From contig NC_085857.1 in the NCBI RefSeq assembly GCF_034702125.1, positions 55,744,714 to 55,808,713 on the forward strand: a stretch of DNA of 64,000 nucleotides, read 5' to 3'. Below, one piece after another: positions 1 to 11,155 of the stretch. Source of the DNA: Engraulis encrasicolus (Eukaryota > Chordata > Actinopteri > Clupeiformes > Engraulidae). Made by a program: the position numbers and the translations under genes. Each line of letters begins with the position of its first letter. Position 1 is the stretch's first letter. The notes below the pieces were generated by a model that did not search any database, had not been told where the DNA came from, and saw nothing but the letters and a program-made list of their open reading frames with translations.

Positions 1-392
1 CTCACTAAAATGACCGGTGTCTCAGATATTTTGTCCAACCCCTGTATATATTGCTCCTGGCCTGACTAGTAGCAACGCTGAAGGTCTTGCCTTCACTAGG
101 AGGGCGTGGCCTGGATAGAGTTCCTAGTCTATGGTGCATATGTGTAATGTCTCACTTCAATGAGCACAATTGTATGCACAGAGTATTAAAATGTAATATT
201 GTCAGTGTAAAGAGTACGGTGTTCTCTTATCCAGATTGTTTGTTAGCTTTTTGGGTTTCGGTGATCTTTAGTCCAAGGTATTGTGCTTTTAATATGTCCA
301 TGTACAGTAGGACTTGTCAAATTATTAGCCTGCATTTTCATGTGGAGTGCCTTTGTCAGCAAATTTACTCTCAGTTTTGAACCTGTAATATT
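1..392. other. Unassigned intergenic DNA
   Basis: I see no exon, long reading frame with family motifs, or repeat boundary here. The short open frames have no recognisable composition. The last six bases (387-392, AATATT) are the left target-site duplication of the CAGTCCC element that follows. Confidence 0.5.
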
Positions 393-700
393 CAGTCCCA
401 CCAGGAAATCACGGGCATTTTCTAAAAAAATCGTGATCTGAATTGCCAGATGGTGCACGAGGATTTCCAGAAAATCGCGATAAAAGTTGTGGAGCTTCTT
501 ACTGTGTTGTTGCGATTTTGTTGCGGCATGAAGTGAAAGGTGCAATTTTTGTTGCGATTTTTAATATGTTTCCCCACATTTGAAAGTAAAGGACACTGCC
601 ACATTCCAGTCCTCTGGTGTTTTTATATTATTTTCAGTGGTCATTTTGGTATTTTTGAGGTAGGCTTGGTAGCTTAGGTAGTAACCTCATAAGCTGCGTA

Positions 701-895
701 TGTGACGGAGGTCCTCTTGCACCTGATCGAACGTGCGATCTCGTCAACTACAACGGTCTGGCAATGGGAGACACAGTACGATACCGCTGGGCCAAGAGAC
801 TAGTCTCTCGGCCCAACGGCACGAGACTGTATGAGGCTATCTGAGGGAGGTTTACCAACGTTCCATGCCAACTCTGCTAGTTAGCCTCCATTACA
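701..895 (-). repeat. Short interspersed repeat, copy 1 (TGTRACGGAGG ends)
   Basis: It begins TGTGACGGAGG and ends CCTCCATTACA, so its ends are imperfect inverted repeats. A second copy follows at 941-2153, split by another transposon. Read on the minus strand, copy 2 has a GTTCGATCCCC word that resembles a tRNA B box, so this may be a tRNA-related SINE. A MITE is the alternative. Confidence 0.6.
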
Positions 896-1010
896 CTCTC
901 CCCCTTAAACTTCACTCCCATCCCGGGTCAGCGGCACCACTGTGACGGAGATCATCTTGCACCTGTTCACCCCCCTCGGGGATCGAACGTGCCAACTCGT
1001 CAACTACAAC

Positions 1011-1749
1011 TAGAGGTGCTCCGATTGCTCGGCTGCCGATCATGACCGGCAGATAATGGCCAAAAATAGCCTGATTGGCAATCAGAAAAACATGCCGATC
1101 AAGAAAACGATAGTGAGATATCAAATTCCTCACGCAACCATTTGCCTTTACACCTGGCGCTGCATGTAGGCGCTGGCTCTGCACAGCTGCAAGTGCACCA
1201 AAAGAAGGCATCTTTGCTTGTCTATAACTTTTCGCCATCCCCCCTTCATTTCCACCATTCATAACCATATCTGCATCAACAATGATCTGATTTTCCGATC
1301 CATGCGCCGTTTACCTGACAATGTAATTTGCGATTGAGTATTACTCGCCAGTGAGCCATTTTACGTTATAACCTGAGTAGTTGCCTCGGTCGGCACGCGA
1401 AAACTTCACGTTGTCAGCACAAACATGTCAATTATTGTTTTCAAAGTTGTAATTGGCAGTCAGTCGATTAGTTTGATAGTCGCTGAAACACCAAACGGCG
1501 ACAGATGTGGTAAAACTTGAGAGAGACATTCAAAACGGCAGTGGAGCACTGGAACTGTGGACGGTGACAGAGAGGGGAGGGGCTCTCCTCACGAGGCTGC
1601 TCATTTAAAGCGACAGGTTGTTTTTTTCTCGTATGTGGAAGACTATTTGATGTAATGTTTCAGTTTCAATTCAATCTTAAATAGTTTAGTTATTCTATGC
1701 AATAACTTATACATTGATTAATACTGTAGACTGTATTACCAACACTAGT

Positions 1750-1837
<88 letters not shown>

Positions 1838-2033
1838 GCCTAATAATAGACATGTGCAAATTAAGATTGATTGGTTTATGGGCAGAAATGGTATTCAATA
1901 AGGATAATTAATATGCTATTAAAAAAATAGGAAATCATTTTTGTGATCGGCAATGATCGGTAATCGGCAGATAAAGATTTTTGGTGATCGGTATCGGTGA
2001 TCGGGCCAAAAAATGGTGATCGGAGCACCTCTA
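1011..2033. mobile_element. Non-autonomous hAT element with TAGAGGTGCTCCGAT ends
   Basis: TAGAGGTGCTCCGAT at 1011 is repeated inverted at 2033 (GATCGGAGCACCTCTA). The flanking octamers are ACTACAAC (1003-1010) and ACTACAAT (2034-2041). The one mismatch is a CpG-to-TpG change relative to the uninterrupted copy upstream. An 8-bp TSD and a TAGRG-type terminus fit the hAT superfamily. The inside has an AAT microsatellite and no recognisable transposase. Confidence 0.8.
1753..1837. repeat. (AAT)n microsatellite
   Basis: About 28 AAT units with one AAC interruption, inside the hAT element. Poly-Asn and poly-Leu frames across it are artefacts. Confidence 0.95.
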
Positions 2034-2540
2034 ACTACAATGGTCCGGCAATGGGAGACACAGTACGATACTGCGGCATCTGCACTGTATGAGGCTATCG
2101 GAGGGAGGTTTACCAATGTTCCACGCCAACTCTGCTAGTTAGCCTCCGTTACACGTAGCGGGCTTTCAAACAATAAAGTAATGGCAGGCCTATTTATTTA
2201 GGTCATTAATGGCGAGCGCTGCCATTAATGGCCGAGCACTACACCATCCAGAATTTTCAGATAAAAAGCGTGGAGAAATTCACCCCACTGCCTTGCCAGT
2301 TAGCCAGACCTGCCTTATTCCACCTGCTACGAAAGTAGAGTAGGCTATGGCTCATCAGACCACCTGCCACCGGGTTTTTACACTACCAACGTTCCTTTAA
2401 AATGCGAGCACTCACCATCGAGATAAGCATCCGTGTCCACTCTTCAGAAATTCTAGGAGTTAATTTTATCCAGTCTCTGCACTCTTCGGCTACATAAGAT
2501 CAGCGAACTACTTCGGCTACTAAGATCAGCGAACAAAACC

Positions 2541-5126
2541 GTGAGGAACTGCTGCGTTACGGTGTTCACCGAATCATGGCTGAACGACGGCATACCCGAT
2601 TCGGCTTTACAACTGGAACAATTAACGTGCCACCGAGCGGACAGAGCCCTTGCAGAGAAAAAACGAGGGGGAGGAATATGTGTCTACACACATGATGCTT
2701 GGTGCAATAATGCTACGGTAGTACAGAGGCACTGCTCTCCACGAGTGGAGTTCATGATCATCAAGTGCCGTCCCTTCTATTTACCCAGAGAAATATCCGC
2801 TATCCTATTAGTCGCCGTCTACCTCCCACCCAGCAACAACAATGGCGTCAAAAGCGAGGCACTGAACGAGCTGCATCGGGGCATCAGTGAACAACAAGAT
2901 GCACACCCAGATGCCTTCACAGTGGTACTGGGAGATTTCAACCACGGAAATCTCAAAACAGTACTTCCAAAATTTCATCAACATGTCAACTTCCCAACAA
3001 GAGAACAAAACACCCTGGACCTCGTTTACACAAATCAGAAGAGAGCATACAAGGCAAAGCCCATCCCCCACATTGGATCATCAGACCACACGACAATTCT
3101 GCTACTGCCAGCTTACAGACAAAAGGCAAAACTCACCAAACCAGTTCGGAAGGAGGTGAGAAAATGGCCTGAGGGAGCCATCTCACGACTTCAGGACTGC
3201 TTTGAAACCACAGACTGGGACATTTTCAAAACAACTGCCACCCACAGCAATCACATTGACATTGAGGAGTACACAGACACCGTGACCTCCTACATCACAA
3301 AATGCATCGATGATGTTACAGAAATAAAACACATCACTACCAGGGCCAACCAGAAGCCATGGTTCACAGGAGACGTTCACCGACTGCTGAGGGCCAGAGA
3401 CAAAGCCTTCAGAGCAGGAGACGTAGCTGGCCTAAAGACAGCAAGGGCTAACCTGTCCCAGGGCATCAGGAAAGCAAAAAAGGAATACTCAGACAAAATA
3501 ACAACACACTTCAAAGACAGCAGAGATGCACAGAGCCTGTGGCAGGGCATACAGGCCATCACGGACTATAAGCCTGCACCACGAAGCTGTGACAACAACA
3601 CCTCTCTGCTAAACGACCTGAACAGTTTCTTTGCCCGCTTTGAAGCACAAAATGACACTCACCCACAGAAAACTCCCCCTCCCCCCCATGATCAACCCCT
3701 TTACCTGTCCTCTGCCAGTGTTAAGAGGACACTGGCCACCATCAACCCACGCAAAGCAGCTGGCCCAGACAACATACCAGGCCGAGTGTTGAAGGATTGT
3801 GCAGAAGAGCTGAAGGATGTCTTCACAGACATCTTTAACATCTCTCTGGAGCAAGCAGTCATCCCATGACTTTTCAAAGCTGCTACCATCATACCTGTGC
3901 CGAAGAAATCATCACCATCATGCTTCAATGACTACCGTCCTGTAGCACTGACGCCCATAATCATGAAGTGCTTCGAACGGCTAGTCCTGTCACACATCAA
4001 AGCCACCCTACCCCCCACCCTAGACCCCTACCAGTTCGCATACCGAGCCAAGCGATCCACGGAGGATGCAATTTGCTCTGCCCTCCATCCAGCCCTCACC
4101 CACTTGGACAATAAAGACTCATATGTGAGAATGCTGTTCATTGACTTCAGTTCAGCATTCAATACCATAATACCACAACAACTCATCAGAAAACTGGACA
4201 AACTAGGTTTCAGCACCTCCCTCTGCAACTGGCTGCTGGACTTCCTGATGCAAAGACCACAAGCAGTACGGGTAGGGAACAACACCTCGAGCACCCTGAC
4301 CCTGAGCACGGGGGCTCCGCAAGGTTGTGTTCTCAGCCCCCTGCTGTTCACGCTGCTGACACACGACTGCACAACGACCCACAGCACTAACCATCTAGTG
4401 AAGTTTGCGGATGATACAACACTGGTGGGCCTCATCACCAAGGGCGATGAGACTCACTACAGAGAAGAAGTAGACCTGCTGGCCAGATGGTGCAAAGACA
4501 ACAACCTCCTGCTGAATGTCAACAAGACCAAGGAGATTGTCGTCAACTTCCAAAGGGTCCAAAAACAACTGCCACCACTGACCATCGACGGCGATGCTGT
4601 GGAGAGAGTGAGCAGCACCAAGTTCCTTGGAGTGCACATCAGCGACGACCTCTCTTGGACCACCAACACTACATCACTGGCGAAGAAGGCCCATCAGCGT
4701 CTCTACTTCCTGCGCAAACTAAAGAAGGCAAGTGCTACACCCTCCATCATGACAACATTCTACAGAGGAACCATAGAGAGCGTCGTGTCCAACTGCATCA
4801 CAGTGTGGGGAGGAAGCTGCACGGAGAAAAACAGGAAGACACTCCAGCGTGTTGTGAACACAGCGAAGAAGATCGTTGGAGTACCACTCCCCTCCCTGCA
4901 GGACATTTACACCACACGCCTCACCCGGAAAGCACTGATGATCATCAAAGACACAAGCCACCCTGCACACAAACTGTTCAGCCTCCTGCCCTCTGGAAAG
5001 AGGTACAGGCGCCTCCGTTCCCGTACCACCAGGCTGGCGAGCAGCACAATGCACCAAGCGATCAAGATGCTGAACACTCAACCCACTCTCCCTCCACTGT
5101 CAGCCTCTAGCCAGCAAGGCCACTGA
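2541..5126 (+). pseudogene. LINE ORF2: AP-endonuclease plus reverse transcriptase, one in-frame stop
   Basis: The frame encodes the element's endonuclease and reverse transcriptase, which nick target DNA and copy the RNA in place. Endonuclease signatures are ESWL (residues 11-14), GGGICVY, GDFNH (131-135) and SDH (181-183). The reverse-transcriptase part has [36 protein letters not shown] and the catalytic FADD (bases about 4403-4414), then the C-terminal WGG and LPSLQDIY motifs. A single TGA at 3867-3869 lies in the same frame as the sequence after it and sits where this family normally has a sense codon, most simply a CGA-to-TGA change. The usual N-terminal start of the endonuclease is absent. 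The copy is therefore young but dead on two counts. Assignment to the L2 clade rests on motif style, not on a tree. Confidence 0.85.
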
Positions 5127-5225
5127 CAACCCCCCCCCCATCCCCCACCACCATATCTGCGACTGAACATTCCACCTGCACTACTATACTTGTGACTGAA
5201 CTTTCAACCTGCACTAACTCAAAAC

Positions 5226-5227
5226 AT

Positions 5228-5304
<77 letters not shown>

Positions 5305-5347
5305 AGCACACTGCACTTTCTGCACTAAACCCAAACATACACACACT

Positions 5348-5426
<79 letters not shown>

Positions 5427-5508
5427 ACGAACACACACACAAGACGCACACCGCACCTTCTACCTGCACTAAACACATACACACACATACACACACACAC
5501 ACACACAC
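5226..5508. repeat. (CA)n microsatellite cluster in the LINE 3' UTR
   Basis: Three long CA runs (about 5226-5301, 5341-5420 and 5474-5508) are separated by short phrases containing CTGCACT..AAAC. Each run probably expanded independently from repeated CTGCACTAA-ACACA units in the LINE tail. A similar TG run lies at the matching place of the second L2 copy (18312-18397). Confidence 0.95.
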
Positions 5509-6106
5509 TGCTGCTGGTGTACTTGACAGACCTTTTTTAATATTTATTTTTCTTCAAAATGCTACTATTACCATGTCAGAACGCTATAAAGGACTTTTTT
5601 TTTAGGAAAAGCACAAAAGCACAACAAATACCTCTTAATGTATGTCCTCTACAAGTCTTCTGTTGTCCAGTCTTGCACTTTAAATGTCTGTATGAGCACT
5701 GTCTATGTCCATACTGTCTTAAGTCCATGTATAAGTACTGTCTATGTCTATACTGTCTATGTCCTTACCTACAGTGCCCTCCATAATTATTGGCACCCCT
5801 GGTTGAGATGTGTTAAAAGCCTTAAAATAAATTCAGTGTTTATTGCAGAAGAATACTGTCACACTGAAAATTGTAGGAAAATGTAGCCTTCAACTCAAAT
5901 GAATTGTAAGAAAATAAAAAAATCCCTGACTAAAAAATAATTATTTTTCATTAAATCACCTGCTCCACAATTATTGGCACCCTTAACAATTCCCAGGAAA
6001 TAAATATAATTGAAGCATTTCTGTCATTTCTACAGTAGTTTACAAAGTTTACCAGAGTATGTAGGAACATTTAATTAGTAATTCATCACTTCCTGTTTCC
6101 CTGGGG

Positions 6107-6114
6107 TATAAATA
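6107..6114 (+). promoter_or_regulatory. TATA-like box of the Tc1-like transposase
   Basis: TATAAATA lies about 42 bp upstream of the transposase ATG and just inside the left inverted repeat region, a plausible core promoter position. Confidence 0.5.
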
Positions 6115-6155
6115 TGACGTGACACCGAGGCCATTTCTCTTATCCACTCTTAAAC

Positions 6156-7169
6156 ATGGGAAAGACAAAGGAACACAGCATACAAGTGAGGCAGATGTGC
6201 GTCGACCTTCACAGGTCAGGCAGAGGCTACAAGAAGATTGCCACTCAACTGCAGCTGCCCATATCCACTGTGAGAGGAATAATTAAGAAGTTCAAAACAA
6301 CTGGAACAGTGGTAAACAAGCCTGGACGAGGACCCAAGTTTATTTTGCCACCACGCACAGTGAGGAGGATGGTAAGAGAAATCAAAATATCTCCAAAGCT
6401 CACTGTTACAGAATTACACCAAATGGTAGCATCCTGGGGTCACAAAGTCTCCAAATCAACCATCAGGCGCTGTCTACACGCCAACAAGCTGTTTGGGAGG
6501 CATGCACGGAGAAAACCTTTCCTCACTCATAATCATAAACGCAAGCGTCTGGAGTTCGCCAAGCGGTATTGGGGCTTCAACTGGGACCGTGTGCTTTGGT
6601 CAGATGAGACCAAGATTGAGCTTTTTGGCAACAAACACTCTAAGTGGGTCTGGCGTACCACGAAAGATGCGCATGCTGAAAAGCACCTCATACCCACTGT
6701 GAAGTATGGGGGTGGGTCAGTGATGCTGTGGGGCTGTTTCACTTCCAAAGGCCCTGGGAACCTTGTTTGGGTGCATGGCATCATGAATGCTTTGAAATAC
6801 CAGGACATTTTAAATCAAAATCTGTTGCCCTCTGCCCGAAAGCTGAAGCTGGGTCGTCACTGGGTCTTTCAGCAAGACAATGACCCTAAACATATGGCCA
6901 AATCTACACAGAAATGGTTCACCAGACACAAAATCAAGCTCCTCCCATGGCCATCTCAGTCCCCTGACCTCAACCCCATTGAGAACCTGTGGGGTGAGCT
7001 GAAGAGGAGAGTACAGAGGAGAGGACCCAGGTCTCTGGATGATTTAGAGAGATTCTGCAAAGAGGAATGGCTGAAGATCCCTCTTTCTGTCTTTTCCCAT
7101 CTTGTGAAACATTATAGGAGAAGATTAGGTGCTGTTTTGTTGGCAAAAGGGGGTTGTACAAAATATTAA
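6156..7169 (+). CDS. Tc1-like transposase (DD34E), apparently intact
   Basis: The 337-residue enzyme would cut and paste its own element at TA dinucleotides. An N-terminal paired-like helix-turn-helix region (about residues 5-110) includes the basic GRGP motif at 57-60. The catalytic core shows SDET (D150), QQDNDPKH (D241) and NPIENLW (E276). With 34 residues between D241 and E276, this is the DD34E signature. The length is normal for Tc1-family transposases and I see no stop, frameshift or missing catalytic residue. The ATG follows a TATA-like box. An AATAAA at 7250-7255 could serve for polyadenylation. Whether it is active cannot be read from the sequence. Confidence 0.95.
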   Translation: MGKTKEHSIQVRQMCVDLHRSGRGYKKIATQLQLPISTVRGIIKKFKTTGTVVNKPGRGPKFILPPRTVRRMVREIKISPKLTVTELHQMVASWGHKVSKSTIRRCLHANKLFGRHARRKPFLTHNHKRKRLEFAKRYWGFNWDRVLWSDETKIELFGNKHSKWVWRTTKDAHAEKHLIPTVKYGGGSVMLWGCFTSKGPGNLVWVHGIMNALKYQDILNQNLLPSARKLKLGRHWVFQQDNDPKHMAKSTQKWFTRHKIKLLPWPSQSPDLNPIENLWGELKRRVQRRGPRSLDDLERFCKEEWLKIPLSVFSHLVKHYRRRLGAVLLAKGGCTKY

Positions 7170-7249
7170 CACCAGGGGTGCTAATAATTGTGACACACAT
7201 TATTTGATGTCAAATAATTATTTCTTTATGTGGGATTTTTTCCCCACTG

Positions 7250-7255
7250 AATAAA
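7250..7255 (+). terminator. Candidate polyadenylation signal of the Tc1-like transposase
   Basis: AATAAA about 80 bp after the transposase stop codon and inside the right inverted-repeat region. Confidence 0.45.
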
Positions 7256-8163
7256 TGCACTTGTATTGAAGGTTGGATTTTTCTCTTTTTTTCCATTAAG
7301 GTCCCATATTATTTAGAAAAAAAAAAAAATATTTGGAAGCTAAAAAACACATCTCAACCAGGGGTGCCAATAATTATGGAGGGCACTGTAGATTAGTCTA
7401 TGTCTGTATGGGAAAGCAAGAAATATAATTTCAAATTCTTTGTATGACCAGTGCATGTAAAGAAATTGACAATAAAACCTACTTGACTCTTCCTTGTAGG
7501 AACCGTCAGTGTATGATACAAACGCTGTTCGGTGAACACACGCCTCTGGTCAGGCTATTATAGTGAATGATACGAATTTTCCTCCTCACGGCATGTTCAC
7601 GCACTAAGTTTTGAATCGACCCAAGACAATTTAAGTGATGAGTGATTCATTTTACACTACAAACGCTTCTTTGATAACTTGGACAGCTAGATGTTATTGT
7701 AGAGGTGTTCTCTGCTGTAGCTCAGACTGCCAAACTCTTCCGTAATTTGGCACCCTATAGAATAGATTCCATTTTTTTCTGTGCTCCCGATGTCACACCC
7801 ATAGGCTAGTCTAGCTCAGTGCTCCAAATGATGTACAATAGATTACAGCAATAGACAATAGATCACAGTTTACCACCCTTAATGCCTTATTTGTTTCAGG
7901 AAACCATGTTCTTTCACAAGGACCATTCCCAGATAGTAACATGTTTATGGCAGAGTTTTAGGCTTTCAAATGCAAACACAGGCATATTTATGCATCTACT
8001 TGAAGTCAGCACAACACGTTACGGACATGGATTGGTTCAAAGTTGAGGGAAATCGCTGTGATTGGTTAAAGTTGCGCTGTTGCGCAGAATTCGCGGGAAT
8101 TCATTGAAGTTGCGAAAAAGTTGCAAATCGCAACATCGCGAATTCCTGGAGGGACTGAATATT

Positions 8164-8790
8164 GTGAGTGTTCTGTTTACCCCTTTAAGATGACTCGCGC
8201 TACCCGAATACTGCCACCAAAGTAAGATAAGTCAAATGATATTTACTTACATCTCTACTGATGTGATATGTTTTTATTTTTATTTTCCTTTTTTTATTAT
8301 TACTATTATTTTAATTTTTTTTATTCTTATTACTTATTTTTTTATCTTAATGAAAAATTGCTAAATTGCACCTGTATGCGCTATTTAAATAAACTTGCCT
8401 TGCCTACTCACTGATTCTTGAGAAAGCGGCTAAAACATGTCTCTGCAATAAACTGCCAATTCTGTTGACAATAAACTACATTTTCATGAACAAAATGAAT
8501 CCAGGTAAAGACACAGGGGTCTGTTACATAAATGTACAGTCGTTTGAAATATTTAAGTGTAATTTTATTACTTTTCATGGCTATAAACCTGCCCACACCC
8601 TGTAAAAACGCTTTGTCCCAAGGACAGACATCATCATTTCAATTGACTTAAAATGTAAAAATCACTGATATTATTGAATAATATCACCATGATGTGAAAG
8701 TCCATATTGAAGTGGTTCTGCAGATATGCACATAGTGCGTGTAAAGCAATATTTGCTACTATTTTCCTGATTGCTCAAAGTCTGTCCAGC
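8164..8790. other. T-rich LINE-tail-like segment and unassigned DNA
   Basis: A long T/A-rich tract (about 8270-8345) followed by AAATAAACTTGCCTTGCC (about 8388-8405) resembles the 3' tail of a fish CR1/L2-type LINE. Nothing else in the stretch is recognisable. Confidence 0.4.
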
Positions 8791-8799
8791 ATACAGTAT

Positions 8800-10390
8800 T
8801 AGTCACCACCGTCAGATTTTTTTTAAAAAGACAATAAAATCAGGTATGCGCAAGGTCATTGTCATTACTTAGGACCCCTTTTCAAACCTTTAGATCTACT
8901 GAGTACTTCATCATCACTGAAGCTCCTGTAAGTTTACTAATTTCTCCTCAATTTGATAATTTGTTTGGACACTGGTACTGTCCCAACCATAAACTGTCAA
9001 CACCGTCGGGGGTTTTAATAGTATTATTGTTACATTAATGTTAATTATATATACTTTTTCAGAAGCGTCATGAAGCCCCTAAGAAACAGAGCAAAAACGA
9101 AGTGGCTAATGTGAGCAAAAAATGCACAATATGTAAAAGAGTGTTTTTTTGTCTCACACCGTCAGATGTCACCACCGTCAGATTTTGTTACGCTCATCAT
9201 CTTGTTCCATATTTTACTAAATTGTGCTGGTTAATGAAACATTACCAGACATGTTAGTAATAATTGTGACCCAAACTTATACTCCAGCATCCACTGAGGT
9301 GCATTTGGAGGGTTTTTTGTCACAAAACCTGACGGTGGTGACATCTGATGTAGTTCACAAAAAAGCATGTGTTTTACATGTTTTTGACAAGTTTTAAGAA
9401 TATGCTTCCAATAAGTATCTACAATTATGTTGAATTGTAAAAGTAATTCACTTAAATACAGTAAACTTATTTTTTACTTCTAATTCTGTCTGACGCTGGT
9501 GACAAAACCAAGAAAGAGCCCATTTTATGAAAAATGTAAAACATGGGGAGCTTGGCCAATACATTCACTGCACAACCAAGACGTTCATCTATGATAATAC
9601 ACCTCTATATTTTGGATTTGAACAACTTAAAACCTGTTTATGCCACATTTTCAATAATCTAGGCCTACTTCCTAGAGTATCTAACAAATGAAGAAAAAAC
9701 ACATGCACAAACATACTGTGCACACACAAAAATAAAGTGTTTATGCTAGATGTCATTGACTTGAGAGGGCTATTTATTTTGCTAAATGTAGGTAATAATT
9801 AGATCACTTTCACCACCTTCAGATTACTGTCACCACCGTCTTAAGTCACCACCGCAAGAAGGAGTTTTGGACATTTTAAATGAATGTGCTTACAAAATTT
9901 TCCTTTGTAGTTGTTGAATTATCAAAGTAATAGCAAATTTAAGCCTACACGAATATTTGTGAAATTTCAAAAAAATGTTTGATCTATTTAGCCATTATGT
10001 AAGCATTGTCTGACAGCACATATTTTTAAATTAGAACACATGAAGCAGTATTAAAATAGAATGAAAGTGAATTTTCAACATTTAAAGGCGTATGTGTGAA
10101 CCAAAAAACACACACAATCACTTAAAAACTCCAGATAAATGCAACCAAATCAATACACTTTTTATTGCTTTTAATTGTGTCTGACGGTGTTGACAAAAAA
10201 CAAGGTATGATCGGAGAAAAACCTGATTTCTGAAAAAAATGGAAAATGGGGAGATTGGCCTTGTGCATTTCTGAAAAGCCAAGACCTTTGTCTACAAGGA
10301 TATACCATATTATTTTGTAATTTACTTTTTTCTTTCAAGATTACACAACCTGTTTTAGCCACTTTCTGAAGAATCAGTGTATTGTGTATG
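8800..10390. repeat. Motif-rich repeat region with CACCACCGTCAGAT words
   Basis: The 14-base phrase CACCACCGTCAGAT or close variants occurs about ten times in both orientations: at 8803, 9000, 9155, 9168, 9330 (inverted), 9490 (inverted), 9820, 9832, 9846 and 10181 (inverted). A block at about 9480-9665 is repeated in the same orientation at about 10175-10390, so part of the region is a diverged tandem duplication with a ~690-bp step. No transposase and no clear ends were found. Confidence 0.6.
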
Positions 10391-10545
10391 GTCGTACTAA
10401 TGGGCAGTCTGTGGACTACTGACAACAGTTGCACAGTTACATGCAAGGAATATTTAAATTTTAAAGAGAACGGTGGCAGCAAACATCTTTTATTACAGTA
10501 CAAGTAAGATAGCCTACTTCAAGCCAGTGCATTTTCTGGATCCAT

Positions 10546-10625
10546 GTGATGTCAAGTGAACGCCCCTTTAGGAGACCTCCGGTTAGGAGACCTATTGGAG
10601 TCTTGAGGTTGAGAATAAATAGAGT
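10546..10625 (+). repeat. Dispersed repeat, inverted partner at 15778-15842
   Basis: The phrase GATGTC..GAACGCCCCTTTAGGAGACC..TTGAGGTTGAGAATAAA is present here and in reverse complement at 15778-15842. This inverted pair brackets gene 1 exon 1 and most of intron 1. It may mark two copies of one element or the ends of one large insertion. Confidence 0.5.
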
Positions 10626-10705
10626 TCCCATAGATTTAGAACATAACAATAAAGAGGACCCTGCCCCCCTTTTCACGGACGCTATCTGCCCCCCTCATCA
10701 GACGG

Positions 10706-11015
10706 GGGACATTTCACGTGAAATCAGACACCTTGGGACCCGACCGGCACAGATTTCAATCATAGCCTACTTTATGTTCCTTTTTAGTAGCAAGTTAGGT
10801 TGTGACTTACACTGACTGATATAATCAAGACTGAATGTATAGTGTCCTACCCTCATATGTACACCTTTGCTAGTCTGTTTCTCCCTTAATATGTGTGTCA
10901 GATCCACACAAATGCAGTTCTGGGGTGCTACCTTGCTACTAAAAAGGCACACCAAGTATGATTGAAATCTGTGTCGGTCGGGTCCCAAAGTGTCTGATTT
11001 CACGTGCAATGACCC
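10706..11015. mobile_element. Short GGGTCATTTCACGTG foldback element
   Basis: The two arms are inverted copies of the ends of the larger element at 45359-46706 (ATTTCACGTGAAATCAGACAC at the left, its inverse at the right), with almost no loop. The left terminus has GGGAC in place of GGGTC, and no flanking duplication is visible. It is probably an old internally deleted relative. Confidence 0.7.
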
Positions 11016-11155
11016 GCATGACCACTAAATCTCCAAAATGCGACCTCCACTTGTGCTTGTGGCCTCGCCCCACCCCCTGGCCCCTCCTCCGTGGAGAAAA
11101 CAATAAAGTTTCCCAGCTGTCAGCCTAGCCACAACAATTTTTGGGGACTATTCTT

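Larger units (their letters stand above)
941..2153 (-). repeat. Short interspersed repeat, copy 2, split by a hAT insertion
   Basis: The sequence matches copy 1 (701-895) in two blocks, 941-1010 and 2034-2153. The gap is exactly filled by the element at 1011-2033. The uninterrupted copy 1 serves as the empty-site reference. Confidence 0.65.
5772..7388 (+). mobile_element. Complete Tc1-like transposon with IR/DR ends
   Basis: The ends are CAGTGCCCTCCATAATTATT at 5772 and its inverse finishing at 7388, flanked by TA (5770-5771 and 7389-7390). Inner copies of the same phrase lie at 5963-5982 (CTCCACAATTATTGGCACCC) and, inverted, at about 7173-7196. This gives the IR/DR arrangement known from Sleeping-Beauty-class elements. 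The element is 1617 bp, holds one full-length transposase gene, and is inserted in the 3' UTR of the L2 LINE. Confidence 0.95.
2541..7493 (+). mobile_element. L2/CR1-type LINE, interrupted by a Tc1-like element in its 3' UTR
   Basis: This non-LTR retrotransposon has an endonuclease/reverse-transcriptase frame (2541-5126), a long CA-rich 3' UTR (5127-5769), the Tc1-like element (5772-7388) and then the true LINE 3' end (7391-7493). That end has an AATAAA at 7471-7476 just before a CTTGACT tail, as usual for this LINE group. The phrase CTATGTC..TACTGTCTATG continues across the Tc1 insertion, so the two flanks were once joined. The 5' boundary is uncertain: the frame starts inside the endonuclease, so the copy is 5'-truncated or internally deleted upstream of 2541. 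Confidence 0.85.
393..8157. mobile_element. CAGTCCC-type DNA transposon, copy A (6-bp TSD), heavily invaded
   Basis: The outer ends are inverted repeats: CAGTCCCACCAGGAAATC at 393 and GAATTCCTGGAGGGACTG ending at 8157. AATATT lies on both sides (387-392 and 8158-8163). The first ~220 bp match, in reverse complement, the right end of a second copy at 27220-29011, and the last ~150 bp match that copy's left end. Both arms are rich in ATCGCAAC-type words. The original element was probably under 2 kb; most of the interval is later insertions (SINE-like repeats, a hAT element, an L2 LINE and a Tc1-like element). I recognise no transposase of its own, so it looks non-autonomous. A 6-bp duplication is unusual and I do not assign a superfamily. 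Confidence 0.75.

Noticed and set aside
912..1268. 118-residue minus-strand open frame
   Set aside because: It runs across the border of the hAT element at 1011 and a SINE-like repeat and has no protein-like motif.
1707..1911. Poly-Leu and poly-Asn open frames
   Set aside because: Direct translations of the AAT microsatellite on the two strands.
4028..5110. Several 60-207-residue frames overlapping the LINE reverse transcriptase
   Set aside because: They lie in other frames or on the opposite strand of the LINE coding region and carry none of its motifs.
5107..5605. His/Thr- and Cys/Val-repeat open frames
   Set aside because: Translations of CA microsatellites in the LINE 3' UTR.
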